A stretch of 64,000 bases of DNA from Ramlibacter rhizophilus (lineage in GTDB: Bacteria; Pseudomonadota; Gammaproteobacteria; Burkholderiales; Burkholderiaceae_C): the NCBI RefSeq assembly GCF_004681965.1, contig NZ_SMLL01000009.1, forward strand, positions 160,698-224,697, in the 5' to 3' direction. Below, one piece after another: positions 56,972 through 64,000 of the stretch. The translations under genes and the position numbers were made by a program. The notes under the pieces are model-generated. The model was not told the origin of the DNA. It ran no database searches and saw only the letters and a list, made by a program, of their open reading frames with translations. Positions within the stretch are counted from its first letter, which is position 1. Each line of letters opens with the position of its first letter.

Positions 56972-58402
56972 TCACCCTCGAGGGGCGGAGGTTTGCGACG
57001 CCAGCGCGGGGGCTGCGCCCGCAGCCCGCGCTTCGCTTGAACGCGGCGAGTCTTCATCCGACTCCTCCGTCGCCTCGCACGCTTCACCAGCAGCCAAGGC
57101 ACTCTTCAAGCATTCCGCACCCGATGGCGCCGCGCCCTCGCCGGCCTTCCCCTCCCGTGCAGGCAGGAGCGCAGCCACCTTCTCCAGCCCCGCAAACAGG
57201 CGTTCGCGGCAGTCCGCTGGCAGCGGGCGGATGTGGCGCACCAGCGCCGTGATCACCTCCTGGCGCGGCGCCTCGCTGTCGGTGAGGAGGTGCCGGTCGT
57301 TCTCATGCCAGTCCTCCATGAAGGGGTCTTCGTCGCACAGGTGCAGGCCGATGCCCCAGGCCATCATGCCCAGTGCCTCCACGTCGCCCCCCGCGCCGCG
57401 CGCCAGCGGCAGCAGCCAGGCCTCGGATTCACCCGGGCGTTCGAACAGGCGGCTCGCCAGGGCGAGGTGATAGGCCATGAGGCCGCGCGCATGCGCGCTC
57501 AGCTCGCCGCCGCCGGCAGCGGCATAGGCCAGGAGCTGCTCCCGGCAGCCGCTTTCGATGACGGCACCGCCGGCGCCCTCGCACACGGAAGCCAGGGCCC
57601 GTGCCGGGTCTTCCTCGCCCAGGCGACGGTCACGCCGCAGCACCGCATGCAGCCTGGCGACGCCATCGATCCAGGACGACACGTCGCGCACCGGCCCGCG
57701 CTCCACCCAGCGGGTGTTGGCCTGGTAGCGCGGATGAAGGCCGGCCAGTGCCACCGTCCGGATCTGCTCGTGCAGGCGTTCGCGCGAAGCCGGCCGCGCG
57801 TCGGGGAGGTCGCTCACGACCAGTTCGAACATCGCCGTGACCAGCTCATGGTGACTCTTGTCGTCCTTCTCCTTGCACGCACCGCTCATGAAGCCGGCCA
57901 TCAGGCGCACCGCCCCCGTGGGCAGGAACCAGGCATCGCCCGGCTGCGCGAGCAGCAGCCGCGAAGCGGCGATGCGAAGCGTGGACGGCATGGCGCAGCC
58001 GCCCAGCTTCAGGGCCACCGCCTCGCCGATGCGGCCCCAGCTGTCGCGGTGCACGCGCTCGAGCACGTCCTCCAGCAGGGCCGGGAGGAGCGCCGTGCAG
58101 GTCTTTGCGTCGCGGATACGCCAGCCGCCTTGGAGGTTCACGTAGGTGCGCGCCTCCAGCTCGCCGAACCCGCTCAAGAGCCGGGACATGCCAGGGCGAG
58201 GCGCTGCCTCCTGGGCCGGTGGACGCGCGCCCGGCACCTGCACGCGGCGCTGCGACAGCGGCTTGCCGCTGGGGGCGGCAGCCTGGCCGGCGCACCGCGC
58301 CCGGCTCGAAGGTCCGGGCGGTGGTCGCATGGCACTTTCCGCCGCGCGACTCGGCGCGTGCGGTCCTCCGACGAACAGGCTTTTCCTGATGGCTTCGCTC
58401 AT
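56972..58402 (-). CDS. Unknown protein B, paralog of the upstream gene
   Basis: A 476-aa protein with no known domain that I recognise. A disordered, Pro/Arg/Ala-rich N-terminus (1-72) is followed by a mostly helical region with FMSGACKE (171-178) and the block MMAWGIGLHLC (346-356) ... DRHLLTDSEAPRQEV, both mirrored in the upstream gene. The last 55 residues are acidic and disordered. The ATG at 58402 is chosen for its AGGAG site; a start at 58471 would overlap the upstream gene. Co-transcribed with protein A (56-bp gap). No signal peptide or membrane helix. Confidence 0.7.
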   Translation of the reverse strand: MSEAIRKSLFVGGPHAPSRAAESAMRPPPGPSSRARCAGQAAAPSGKPLSQRRVQVPGARPPAQEAAPRPGMSRLLSGFGELEARTYVNLQGGWRIRDAKTCTALLPALLEDVLERVHRDSWGRIGEAVALKLGGCAMPSTLRIAASRLLLAQPGDAWFLPTGAVRLMAGFMSGACKEKDDKSHHELVTAMFELVVSDLPDARPASRERLHEQIRTVALAGLHPRYQANTRWVERGPVRDVSSWIDGVARLHAVLRRDRRLGEEDPARALASVCEGAGGAVIESGCREQLLAYAAAGGGELSAHARGLMAYHLALASRLFERPGESEAWLLPLARGAGGDVEALGMMAWGIGLHLCDEDPFMEDWHENDRHLLTDSEAPRQEVITALVRHIRPLPADCRERLFAGLEKVAALLPAREGKAGEGAAPSGAECLKSALAAGEACEATEESDEDSPRSSEARAAGAAPALASQTSAPRG

Positions 58403-58458
58403 GCGGCTCCTGCAGCTGGGTGGGTCATGTGGAAAGACGGGGGGTCCGGGCCGGCTGT

Positions 58459-60012
58459 TCAGTCGTCCCACTCCAGGGCGCAGAAGCGCGCCACCTCACC
58501 CGCCGCTTCCCCCCGCGAATCAGCGCGGACCAGCGCCTGGGCCAGCGCCTCCAGGCGCTTCGGGGCGGCCGACGCCGGCGCGCAGGCGCGCATGGCGGCA
58601 CGCAGCGCGCGGACGGGGCTGTCGGTCTCCGGGGCTCCGGCCCCCAGCATCTCGGCGACCGTGTGCAGGCCTTCGACCAAGCGCTCGACCACCCTCGTGT
58701 CCTCCAGGTGCGCCGCACGACGCAGGACGGCGGTGAACACGGCCTGCGGGTCGGCCTGCGAGTCCAGCACCAGGTGGTCGCCATGCTTCAGCCATCCCGC
58801 CTCCTCCGGCGATCGGCACAGGCAGTTCAGGCCCAGGCTCCAGGCCAGCGCGCCGACGGCATCCGCCGGCAGTCCCGCGGTGGCGATGGCCTTCATCAGC
58901 GCCTGGTGCTCCGCCACGGCCCAGTCCCACGCCTCGCAGGCCACGAGCACGCCGAACAGCTCGTGGCTGCGACGGGTTTCGTCCAGCGGGCGCCGCGGGG
59001 ACAGCACGTGGGCCAGCACCTGCTGCCGCAATCGCGCGGGCAGGCGACGCCCACCGAGCAGGCGCCCGATGCGTGCGCCCAGGCGCTCGTGCAGCTCGGG
59101 CGGCAAACCCGGCGATTCGTCCGGGAGAAAGGCGCCCAGGTCTTCGAGGCAGGCCAGGAGCTGCGCCAAGCTTGGGGCGGACATCTTGGCCTTCCCCAGC
59201 GCCGTGAAGAGGGCCTCGATCCGGTCGAGCAGCAGGTCGGCGCCGGTCGGCGCGAAGGACTCGCCAAGTTCGTCCTCATGCCAGGATCTGACGGCCGCGA
59301 CGCAGGCGCCGCGGATCAACCCGCCGATCTGCCCACCCTGACTCTCCAGCGCCCGCAGGGCGCCGGAGATCAGTTCCGCCGCTTCGGCGCGCGAAGCCAG
59401 GCGCACGCCGACATGCTCCATCAGGGCTGCACCCAGGTCCGCAAAGAAAGCCTCGTCCGCACCGCGACTTTCGGCCTCCACCAGGGCTTGGGCCACGGTG
59501 GCGAGTTCCTCATTGCAAACGCCGTCCGCCCTGGCGTGGAGCAGGGCCGCGATCGAAACCCGGGGCCGGTCTGCGGTTTCGGGGCTCGGCCCTGGCGCAA
59601 GGGCGGTGCTGCCGACAAGGGAAATCGGCTTTACCGGTCTCGGTGTGGGAAGCACCTTGCGGTCCGAGCCCCCGCTGCCGGTGAGACGGCCCTCGATGGA
59701 GGCGGGCGACAGCAGACCCGGCGACATCGAAGTCCGCCCCGTGCTCGCGGTCCGCCCCGTCGCCGCCCGCGCCAGCATGGCCGCGCGGGCCGTCTTCGCG
59801 GGGCAGGCCAGCGCCTGCGCGCGACGCTGCCGAAGCAGCGCGAAAGCGGCTTGCGACGCTTCCTGCGCACCCTCGTGCGCGGCATGGAAGCCCTCACGTT
59901 CCATGAGGCTGGGCGAGCCACCGCTGCGGTCCGCCGCGGACTGCTTGCGCTCGCGGCCCGGGCCGCGGGGTGCCAGACCGGGGCTGCGGTGCATCGATGA
60001 ACTGGCTTGCAT
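58459..60012 (-). CDS. Unknown protein A, paralog of the downstream gene
   Basis: A 517-aa protein of unknown function. Residues 1-150 are Ser/Arg/Pro/Gly-rich and likely disordered; 150-517 are helical with GGLIRGACVAAV (230-241) and GALAWSLGLNCLC (387-399), then GDHLVLDSQADPQAV. These align with protein B although overall identity is low. A strong ribosome site (AGGAGGAAAGAA) precedes the ATG at 60012. The disordered basic N-terminus without a signal peptide resembles some type III secreted proteins, but no such system is in the window. Confidence 0.72.
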   Translation of the reverse strand: MQASSSMHRSPGLAPRGPGRERKQSAADRSGGSPSLMEREGFHAAHEGAQEASQAAFALLRQRRAQALACPAKTARAAMLARAATGRTASTGRTSMSPGLLSPASIEGRLTGSGGSDRKVLPTPRPVKPISLVGSTALAPGPSPETADRPRVSIAALLHARADGVCNEELATVAQALVEAESRGADEAFFADLGAALMEHVGVRLASRAEAAELISGALRALESQGGQIGGLIRGACVAAVRSWHEDELGESFAPTGADLLLDRIEALFTALGKAKMSAPSLAQLLACLEDLGAFLPDESPGLPPELHERLGARIGRLLGGRRLPARLRQQVLAHVLSPRRPLDETRRSHELFGVLVACEAWDWAVAEHQALMKAIATAGLPADAVGALAWSLGLNCLCRSPEEAGWLKHGDHLVLDSQADPQAVFTAVLRRAAHLEDTRVVERLVEGLHTVAEMLGAGAPETDSPVRALRAAMRACAPASAAPKRLEALAQALVRADSRGEAAGEVARFCALEWDD

Positions 60013-60048
60013 TTCTTTCCTCCTCCCTCGTCGTCGATTCGAATCCGA

Positions 60049-61359
60049 TCACCCGTCCGGCGGCCCCAGCGCCAGCAGCGCCTGCGCGCAGCGCAGGGCC
60101 GCGCCGCGATGCGCCTGCGCGAACTGCCCGGCCTGTTCGACCATGCAACGCCGCCCCGCCTCGTCGGCGACCAGCACCAGCGCGTGCCGCAGCGCGTCCT
60201 CGATGGAGTTGGCGCGCAGGGCCGCGCCCTGGCCCTCGGCGGCGGTGGCGGCCTCGGCGAAGTTGAAGGTGTGCGGGCCCATGACCACCGGGCAGCCGCA
60301 GGCCGCGGCCTCGATGAGGTTCTGGCCCCCCAGGGGCGCGAAGCTGCCGCCCAGCAGCGCCACGTCGGCCAGGCCGTAGTACAGGGCCATGTCGCCCAGG
60401 GTGTCGCCCACCCAGACTTCGGCCGCCGCCGGGCCCTCGTCAGTCCACTGGCTGCGGCAGGAGACGCTGAAGCCGTGCGCGCGCGCGATGCCCGCCACCT
60501 CCTCGAAGCGCTGCGGATGGCGCGGCACGATCAGCCACTGCACCGGTCGTTCGGCGAGCAGTCGGTCGGTGTTGCGGCGGCCGCGGCCGGAGCGCGCCAT
60601 GTCCAGCTGCGCGCGCAGCACGCGCAGGAACTCGCGCTCCTCGCCCTCGCGCGAGCTCGCGAACATCACGACCGGGGCACCCGTGGCCGCCCGCCAGGCG
60701 CGTCCCTGGGCCAGGCGCTGCGCATCGGGCTCGGCGTCGAACTTCAGGTTGCCCAGCACGCCGCTGACGCGCGCGCCGGCTTCGCGCAGGCGCTGCGCGT
60801 CGGCTTCGCTCTGCGCCCACACGGCCGCGAGCGAGGCATAGGCCGGCCGCGACAGCCAGGCCAGGCGCTGCGCCTGCCGCAGGGACTTGTCCGACAGGCG
60901 CGCGTTGGCCAGCGCCAGCGGCAGCCCCCGCTCGGCGCAGGCGAGCGCCAGGTTGGGCCAGACCTCCGTCTCCATCAGCACGCCGACGCGGGGCCGGAAG
61001 TGGTCCAGGAAGCGCGCGACGGCCTCCGGCGTGTCCCAGGGCAGCCAGGCCTGCGTGTCGCCCTCGCGCAGCAGGGCCTGCCCTTCGGCGCGGCCGGTGG
61101 CGGTGCCGTGCGTGACGAGCAGGCGCAGCGAGGGGTCGAGCCGGCGCAGGGCGTCGACCAGGATGCCGGCCGCGCGCGTCTCGCCCAGGGACACCGCGTG
61201 GATCCACAGGGCGCCCGGCTCGGCGCGCACACGGTACCGGCCGAAGCGCTCCTCCACCGCCTCGAGGTAGCCCGGCTCCTCGCGCCCACGGCGCCGGAGC
61301 TTGCGGCGCAGCAGGGGCTGCGCACCGGACATGAGCAGCGAATACAGGCCCCGGATCAT
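60049..61359 (-). CDS. waaA: 3-deoxy-D-manno-octulosonic acid (Kdo) transferase
   Basis: Adds Kdo to lipid A precursor at the inner membrane. The protein has 436 aa: N-terminal anchor-like segment, then a GT-B fold with WIHAVSLGETRAA, VLMETEVWPNL and LGGSFAPLGGQNLIEAAACG. Full length and typical. The ATG at 61359 overlaps the waaC stop by 4 bp, so it is the second of the two LPS-core genes. Confidence 0.95.
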   Translation of the reverse strand: MIRGLYSLLMSGAQPLLRRKLRRRGREEPGYLEAVEERFGRYRVRAEPGALWIHAVSLGETRAAGILVDALRRLDPSLRLLVTHGTATGRAEGQALLREGDTQAWLPWDTPEAVARFLDHFRPRVGVLMETEVWPNLALACAERGLPLALANARLSDKSLRQAQRLAWLSRPAYASLAAVWAQSEADAQRLREAGARVSGVLGNLKFDAEPDAQRLAQGRAWRAATGAPVVMFASSREGEEREFLRVLRAQLDMARSGRGRRNTDRLLAERPVQWLIVPRHPQRFEEVAGIARAHGFSVSCRSQWTDEGPAAAEVWVGDTLGDMALYYGLADVALLGGSFAPLGGQNLIEAAACGCPVVMGPHTFNFAEAATAAEGQGAALRANSIEDALRHALVLVADEAGRRCMVEQAGQFAQAHRGAALRCAQALLALGPPDG

Positions 61360-62324
61360 GCCCGGCGCACCTGCGCCCAGGCCGCTTCGACCGCCTCCAC
61401 CGTGGGCGTGGGTTCGGCGAAGACGCTGCGCTGGCGCGGGCGGTCCACCGGCCCGGTGCGCCAGGCGGTGTCCACGTTGTAGATCTGAACGTGCGGCCGG
61501 TCGAGCGCGGTGGCGATGTGCGACAGGCCGCTGTCCACGCCGATGACACCGGCGCCGGCCGCGAGCCGGTCGGTGAGCGTCCCCAGGTCCAGCCGCGGCC
61601 AGGCCTGCGCGCCTTCACCGATGGCCGAGGCCAGCCGCTCGGCGCGGTCACGCTCGATCTCGCTGCCGTGCGGCAGGCCGATGCGAAATCCCTCGGCGAG
61701 CAGCCTGCGCCCCAGCTCGATCCAGTGCGGCTCCGGCCAGAGCTTGTCGACGCGCGAGGTGCCGTGCACGAAGGCGACCTCGTCACCGTCGGCGGCCGGC
61801 GGGGCGGCGGCGACCAGGCCGAAGCGCTCCTCGCCTTGCAGCGTGTAGCCCAGCGCCCGCGCGCACAGCTCGCGCGAGCGCGCCACTGCGTGGATGCGCG
61901 GCTCGATGCGCACCACCACGTCGGCCACCCAGCGCGTGGGCGCCTCCCAGCTGGAGCCCTCGGTGCGGTTGGCCAGCGCATAGCGGCGCCCGCCTTCGGC
62001 CAGGCGGGCGCAGCGCGCGACCAGGGCCGACTTGGTCAGGCCCTGCAGGTCGATCACGGCGTCGTAGGGCTCGCGCTGCAGCGCCTGCTTGAGCTCGCGC
62101 CAGCCGCGCCGCGTCTCGCCCGACAGCGGCGACCGCCGCCATTTGCGCAGCTCGCAGGGCACCACCCGCCGCACGCCTTCGCAGCGCTCCACCAGCGGCG
62201 CGAAGCTGCGCTCGACCACCCAGTCGATGCGCGCCTGCGGCAGCGCCCGGCGGATGTCCTGCACGGCCGGCATGGCGTGCACCACGTCGCCCAGCGAAGA
62301 GAGTTTGACGATCAGGATGCGCAA
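61356..62324 (-). CDS. waaC: Lipopolysaccharide heptosyltransferase I
   Basis: Adds the first heptose to the Kdo of LPS. The protein has 322 aa, GT9 family: RILIVKLSSLGDVVHAMPAV at the N-terminus, DLQGLTKSALVA, FVHGTSR-x-DKLWP and the late GVDSGLSHIA. No ATG precedes this conserved start; TTG at 62324 is the best choice. The gap to the pgm-type gene is 17 bp, so these three genes form one operon. Confidence 0.94.
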   Translation of the reverse strand: MRILIVKLSSLGDVVHAMPAVQDIRRALPQARIDWVVERSFAPLVERCEGVRRVVPCELRKWRRSPLSGETRRGWRELKQALQREPYDAVIDLQGLTKSALVARCARLAEGGRRYALANRTEGSSWEAPTRWVADVVVRIEPRIHAVARSRELCARALGYTLQGEERFGLVAAAPPAADGDEVAFVHGTSRVDKLWPEPHWIELGRRLLAEGFRIGLPHGSEIERDRAERLASAIGEGAQAWPRLDLGTLTDRLAAGAGVIGVDSGLSHIATALDRPHVQIYNVDTAWRTGPVDRPRQRSVFAEPTPTVEAVEAAWAQVRRA

Positions 62325-62341
62325 GGCATTCGCCTGCAGGC

Positions 62342-63724
62342 TCAATGCGCCGCTTCGGCGATCTGCGCGTCGGGCTTGACGCTGCGAAGCAGCGCCAGCA
62401 TGTCGCCGCGGATGCGCTCCAGCGCCTCGGCCGTGTGGCCCTCGAAGCGCAGCACCAGCACCGGCGTGGTGTTGGAGGCGCGGATGAGGCCGAAGCCGTC
62501 GGGCCAGTCCACCCGCACGCCATCGATGGTGGAAACCTCGGCCGGCGCGTCGAAGCGGGCGCTGGCCACCAGCTTGTCCACCAGCGCATGCGGCTCGCCT
62601 TCCTCGCAGCGCACGTTCAGCTCGGGCGTGGAGTGGCTGGTGGGGAGCGCATCCAGCACGGCACTGGGGTCCTGCTCGCGCGAAAGGATTTCCAGCAGGC
62701 GGGCGCCCGCATAGGTCCCGTCGTCGAAGCCGAACCAGCGCTCCTTGAAGAAGATGTGCCCGCTCATCTCTCCGCCCAGGGGCGAGTCGATTTCCTTCAT
62801 CTTCGCCTTGATGAGGGAGTGGCCGGTCTTGAACATGAGCGGCGTGCCGCCGGCCTCGCGGATGGCGGGCGCGAGGCGCTGGGTGCACTTGACGTCGAAC
62901 ACGATGGTGCCGCCGGGCACGCGCGAGAGCACGTCCCGCGCGAACAGCATCATCTGCCGGTCCGGATAGATGGTGTTGCCGCCCCGGGTGACGATGCCCA
63001 GGCGGTCGCCGTCGCCGTCGAAGGCCAGGCCCAGCTCGGCGCCGGTGGAGGCGAGCGCCGCGATCAGGTCGCGCAGGTTCTCGGGCTTGCTGGGGTCGGG
63101 GTGGTGGTTGGGGAAGTTGCCGTCCACCTCGGAGAAGAGCTCCACCACCTCGCAACCCAGCGCGCGGAAGATGGCCGGGGCCGAGGCACCGGCCACGCCG
63201 TTGCCGCAGTCCACCACGATCTTCACTGGCCGGGCGAGCTTCACGTCCGAGACGATGCGGTCGCGGTAGGGCGCGAGCACGTTGATGTTGCGCACCTTGC
63301 CGGGCTCGGCCGGGGCCGGCGGTTCGCCTTCCATCGCGCGGCGCAGCGCCTGGATCTCCTCGCCGTAGATCGCGCGGCCGGCCAGCACCATCTTGAAGCC
63401 GTTGTAGTCCTTGGGGTTGTGGCTGCCAGTGACCTGGATGCCGCTCCTGCACAGGGTGCTGGCCGCGAAGTAGAGCATGGGCGTGGTGACCACGCCCACG
63501 TCGATGACGTCCACGCCGCCGGCCACCAGGCCGCGCACCAGCGCCGCCGAGAGCGACGGCCCGCTCAGCCGTCCGTCCCGGCCCACGGCCACCGTGCGCT
63601 CGTTCTCGCGCAGCGCCGCCTGCGCGAAGGCGCGGCCCAGGCGTTCGGCCACCTCCTCGTTCAGCGTGCTCGGCACGATGCCGCGGATGTCGTAGGCCTT
63701 GAAGATCGAGGGGGACAGTTGCAT
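62342..63724 (-). CDS. Phosphomannomutase/phosphoglucomutase (AlgC/ManB type)
   Basis: Interconverts 1- and 6-phosphates of mannose or glucose for LPS and exopolysaccharide precursors. The protein has 460 aa. The phospho-serine is Ser101 in VTGSHNPKDYNG, the metal site is FDGDGDRLG, and the sugar-binding loop GGEMSGHIFF is present. The ATG at 63724 (MQLSPSIFKAYDIRG) is where the family starts; the upstream open frame runs through tandem repeats and is rejected. First gene of the waaCA operon. Confidence 0.95.
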   Translation of the reverse strand: MQLSPSIFKAYDIRGIVPSTLNEEVAERLGRAFAQAALRENERTVAVGRDGRLSGPSLSAALVRGLVAGGVDVIDVGVVTTPMLYFAASTLCRSGIQVTGSHNPKDYNGFKMVLAGRAIYGEEIQALRRAMEGEPPAPAEPGKVRNINVLAPYRDRIVSDVKLARPVKIVVDCGNGVAGASAPAIFRALGCEVVELFSEVDGNFPNHHPDPSKPENLRDLIAALASTGAELGLAFDGDGDRLGIVTRGGNTIYPDRQMMLFARDVLSRVPGGTIVFDVKCTQRLAPAIREAGGTPLMFKTGHSLIKAKMKEIDSPLGGEMSGHIFFKERWFGFDDGTYAGARLLEILSREQDPSAVLDALPTSHSTPELNVRCEEGEPHALVDKLVASARFDAPAEVSTIDGVRVDWPDGFGLIRASNTTPVLVLRFEGHTAEALERIRGDMLALLRSVKPDAQIAEAAH

Positions 63725-63806
63725 GGAATGAAGGCTTTCCGGATGAGCTGGAGAGTGCGAAAAAGCTGCGGGGATTGTGGCAGGGATGCCTGCGCGCATG
63801 GCGCGC

Positions 63807-63870
63807 CGCGGGCAGCCGCGTTCTTGACGCGGGCAGCCGCGTTCTTGACGCGGGGCAGCCGCGTTCTTGA
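63807..63870. repeat. Triple 21-22 bp tandem repeat
   Basis: CGCGGGCAGCCGCGTTCTTG plus A is present three times in a row (63807-63827, 63828-63848, and 63849-63870 with one extra G). It lies about 85 bp upstream of the mutase gene start. No function is apparent. Confidence 0.85.
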
Positions 63871-63926
63871 TTCTCCGAGTGGTGGCTTGGCGCTCGTGGC
63901 CTGCCGGGTCTCGCCCCGGCGGGCGA

Positions 63927-63958
63927 CCTACTTTCTTTGCTTCGCCAAAGAAAGTAGG
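63927..63958. repeat. Hairpin repeat with CTACTTTCTTTG arms
   Basis: CCTACTTTCTTTG and CAAAGAAAGTAGG form a perfect 13-bp stem with a CTTCGC loop; flanking GGGCGACC and GGCGACCC extend the pattern, and AAAGAAAGG repeats beyond it. From memory this is an abundant dispersed repeat in Comamonadaceae and Xanthomonadaceae. The right edge of the window cuts the surrounding gap. Confidence 0.8.
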
Positions 63959-64000
63959 CAAAGAAAGGCGACCCGGGTGGCTGCGACCCCGCGGCTTCGC

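Noticed and set aside
58403..58471. N-terminal extension of unknown protein B to an upstream ATG at 58471
   Set aside because: It would overlap protein A and has no ribosome site, whereas the ATG at 58402 has AGGAG at the right distance.

Overview
The window is about 64 kb of high-GC chromosomal DNA. Its gene content and order point to a betaproteobacterium of the order Burkholderiales, most likely Comamonadaceae (a Ramlibacter/Variovorax-like organism). The evidence is the cbb3 oxidase operon with its linked PAS kinase, the maf-yceD-rpmF-plsX-fab block, the argH/AlgZR/hem region and several intergenic repeats that I recall as common in that family. This placement is inference from gene content; no rRNA gene is present. 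Almost all of it is core housekeeping sequence. I see no prophage, IS element, CRISPR array or tRNA.

Layout. 0-6 kb: the fatty-acid/phospholipid block (yceD, rpmF, plsX, fabH, fabD, fabG, acpP, fabF; minus strand, fabF cut by the left edge). 6-14.3 kb: maf and an RsmI-like methyltransferase, then sppA, a Rieske protein, a HAD phosphatase and rluC, with rne (RNase E) divergent behind a 547-bp leader. This matches the E. coli rne-rluC-yceF-yceD-rpmF-plsX-fab order with four extra genes inserted. 14.6-18.7 kb: the heme operon hemC-hemD-hemX-hemY. 18.7-23.7 kb: ppc, an orphan 241-aa protein and an AI-2E/PerM family membrane protein. 23.8-31.2 kb: an AlgZ/AlgR-like two-component pair divergent from argH, a CheY-like receiver, an FMN alpha-hydroxy-acid oxidase, a BLUF photoreceptor-like protein and DNA polymerase IV. 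31.2-42.5 kb: a microaerobic respiration block (ccoNOQP, ccoG, a FixH-like protein, a small membrane protein, a PAS histidine kinase and a NarL/FixJ-type regulator, with ccoS and ccoI just upstream), carrying FNR-type boxes, then a DUF2254 membrane protein. 42.6-46.5 kb: Entner-Doudoroff edd-eda, then a ChaC-like cyclotransferase and pdxH. 46.6-52.9 kb: a probable metal (zinc) acquisition cluster with a TonB receptor, His-rich and Cys-rich secreted proteins, a DUF3299-like protein, an FtsX-type ABC exporter-like permease/ATPase, and msrA. 53-57 kb: a DUF218 protein, a TetR regulator with its operator, a Pcm-type methyltransferase, a rhodanese and a TolC-type outer membrane protein. 57-60 kb: two adjacent divergent paralogs of unknown function. 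60-64 kb: waaA, waaC and a phosphomannomutase/phosphoglucomutase for LPS core synthesis.

The observations most worth a second look are these. A ~100-nt hairpin element occurs twice with compensatory base changes (rpmF-plsX and algZ-argH gaps). The two tandem unknown paralogs lie beside tolC/waaA. A BLUF protein keeps all the key flavin-site residues and carries an unassigned C-terminal half. There is a metal-uptake cluster with a His/Cys-rich permease loop. The cco-linked PAS domain has His and Met at positions that match heme ligands in FixL/DOS-type sensors. RNase E carries a recent 45-bp tandem expansion. Positions and motifs were read by eye; no database search was possible.
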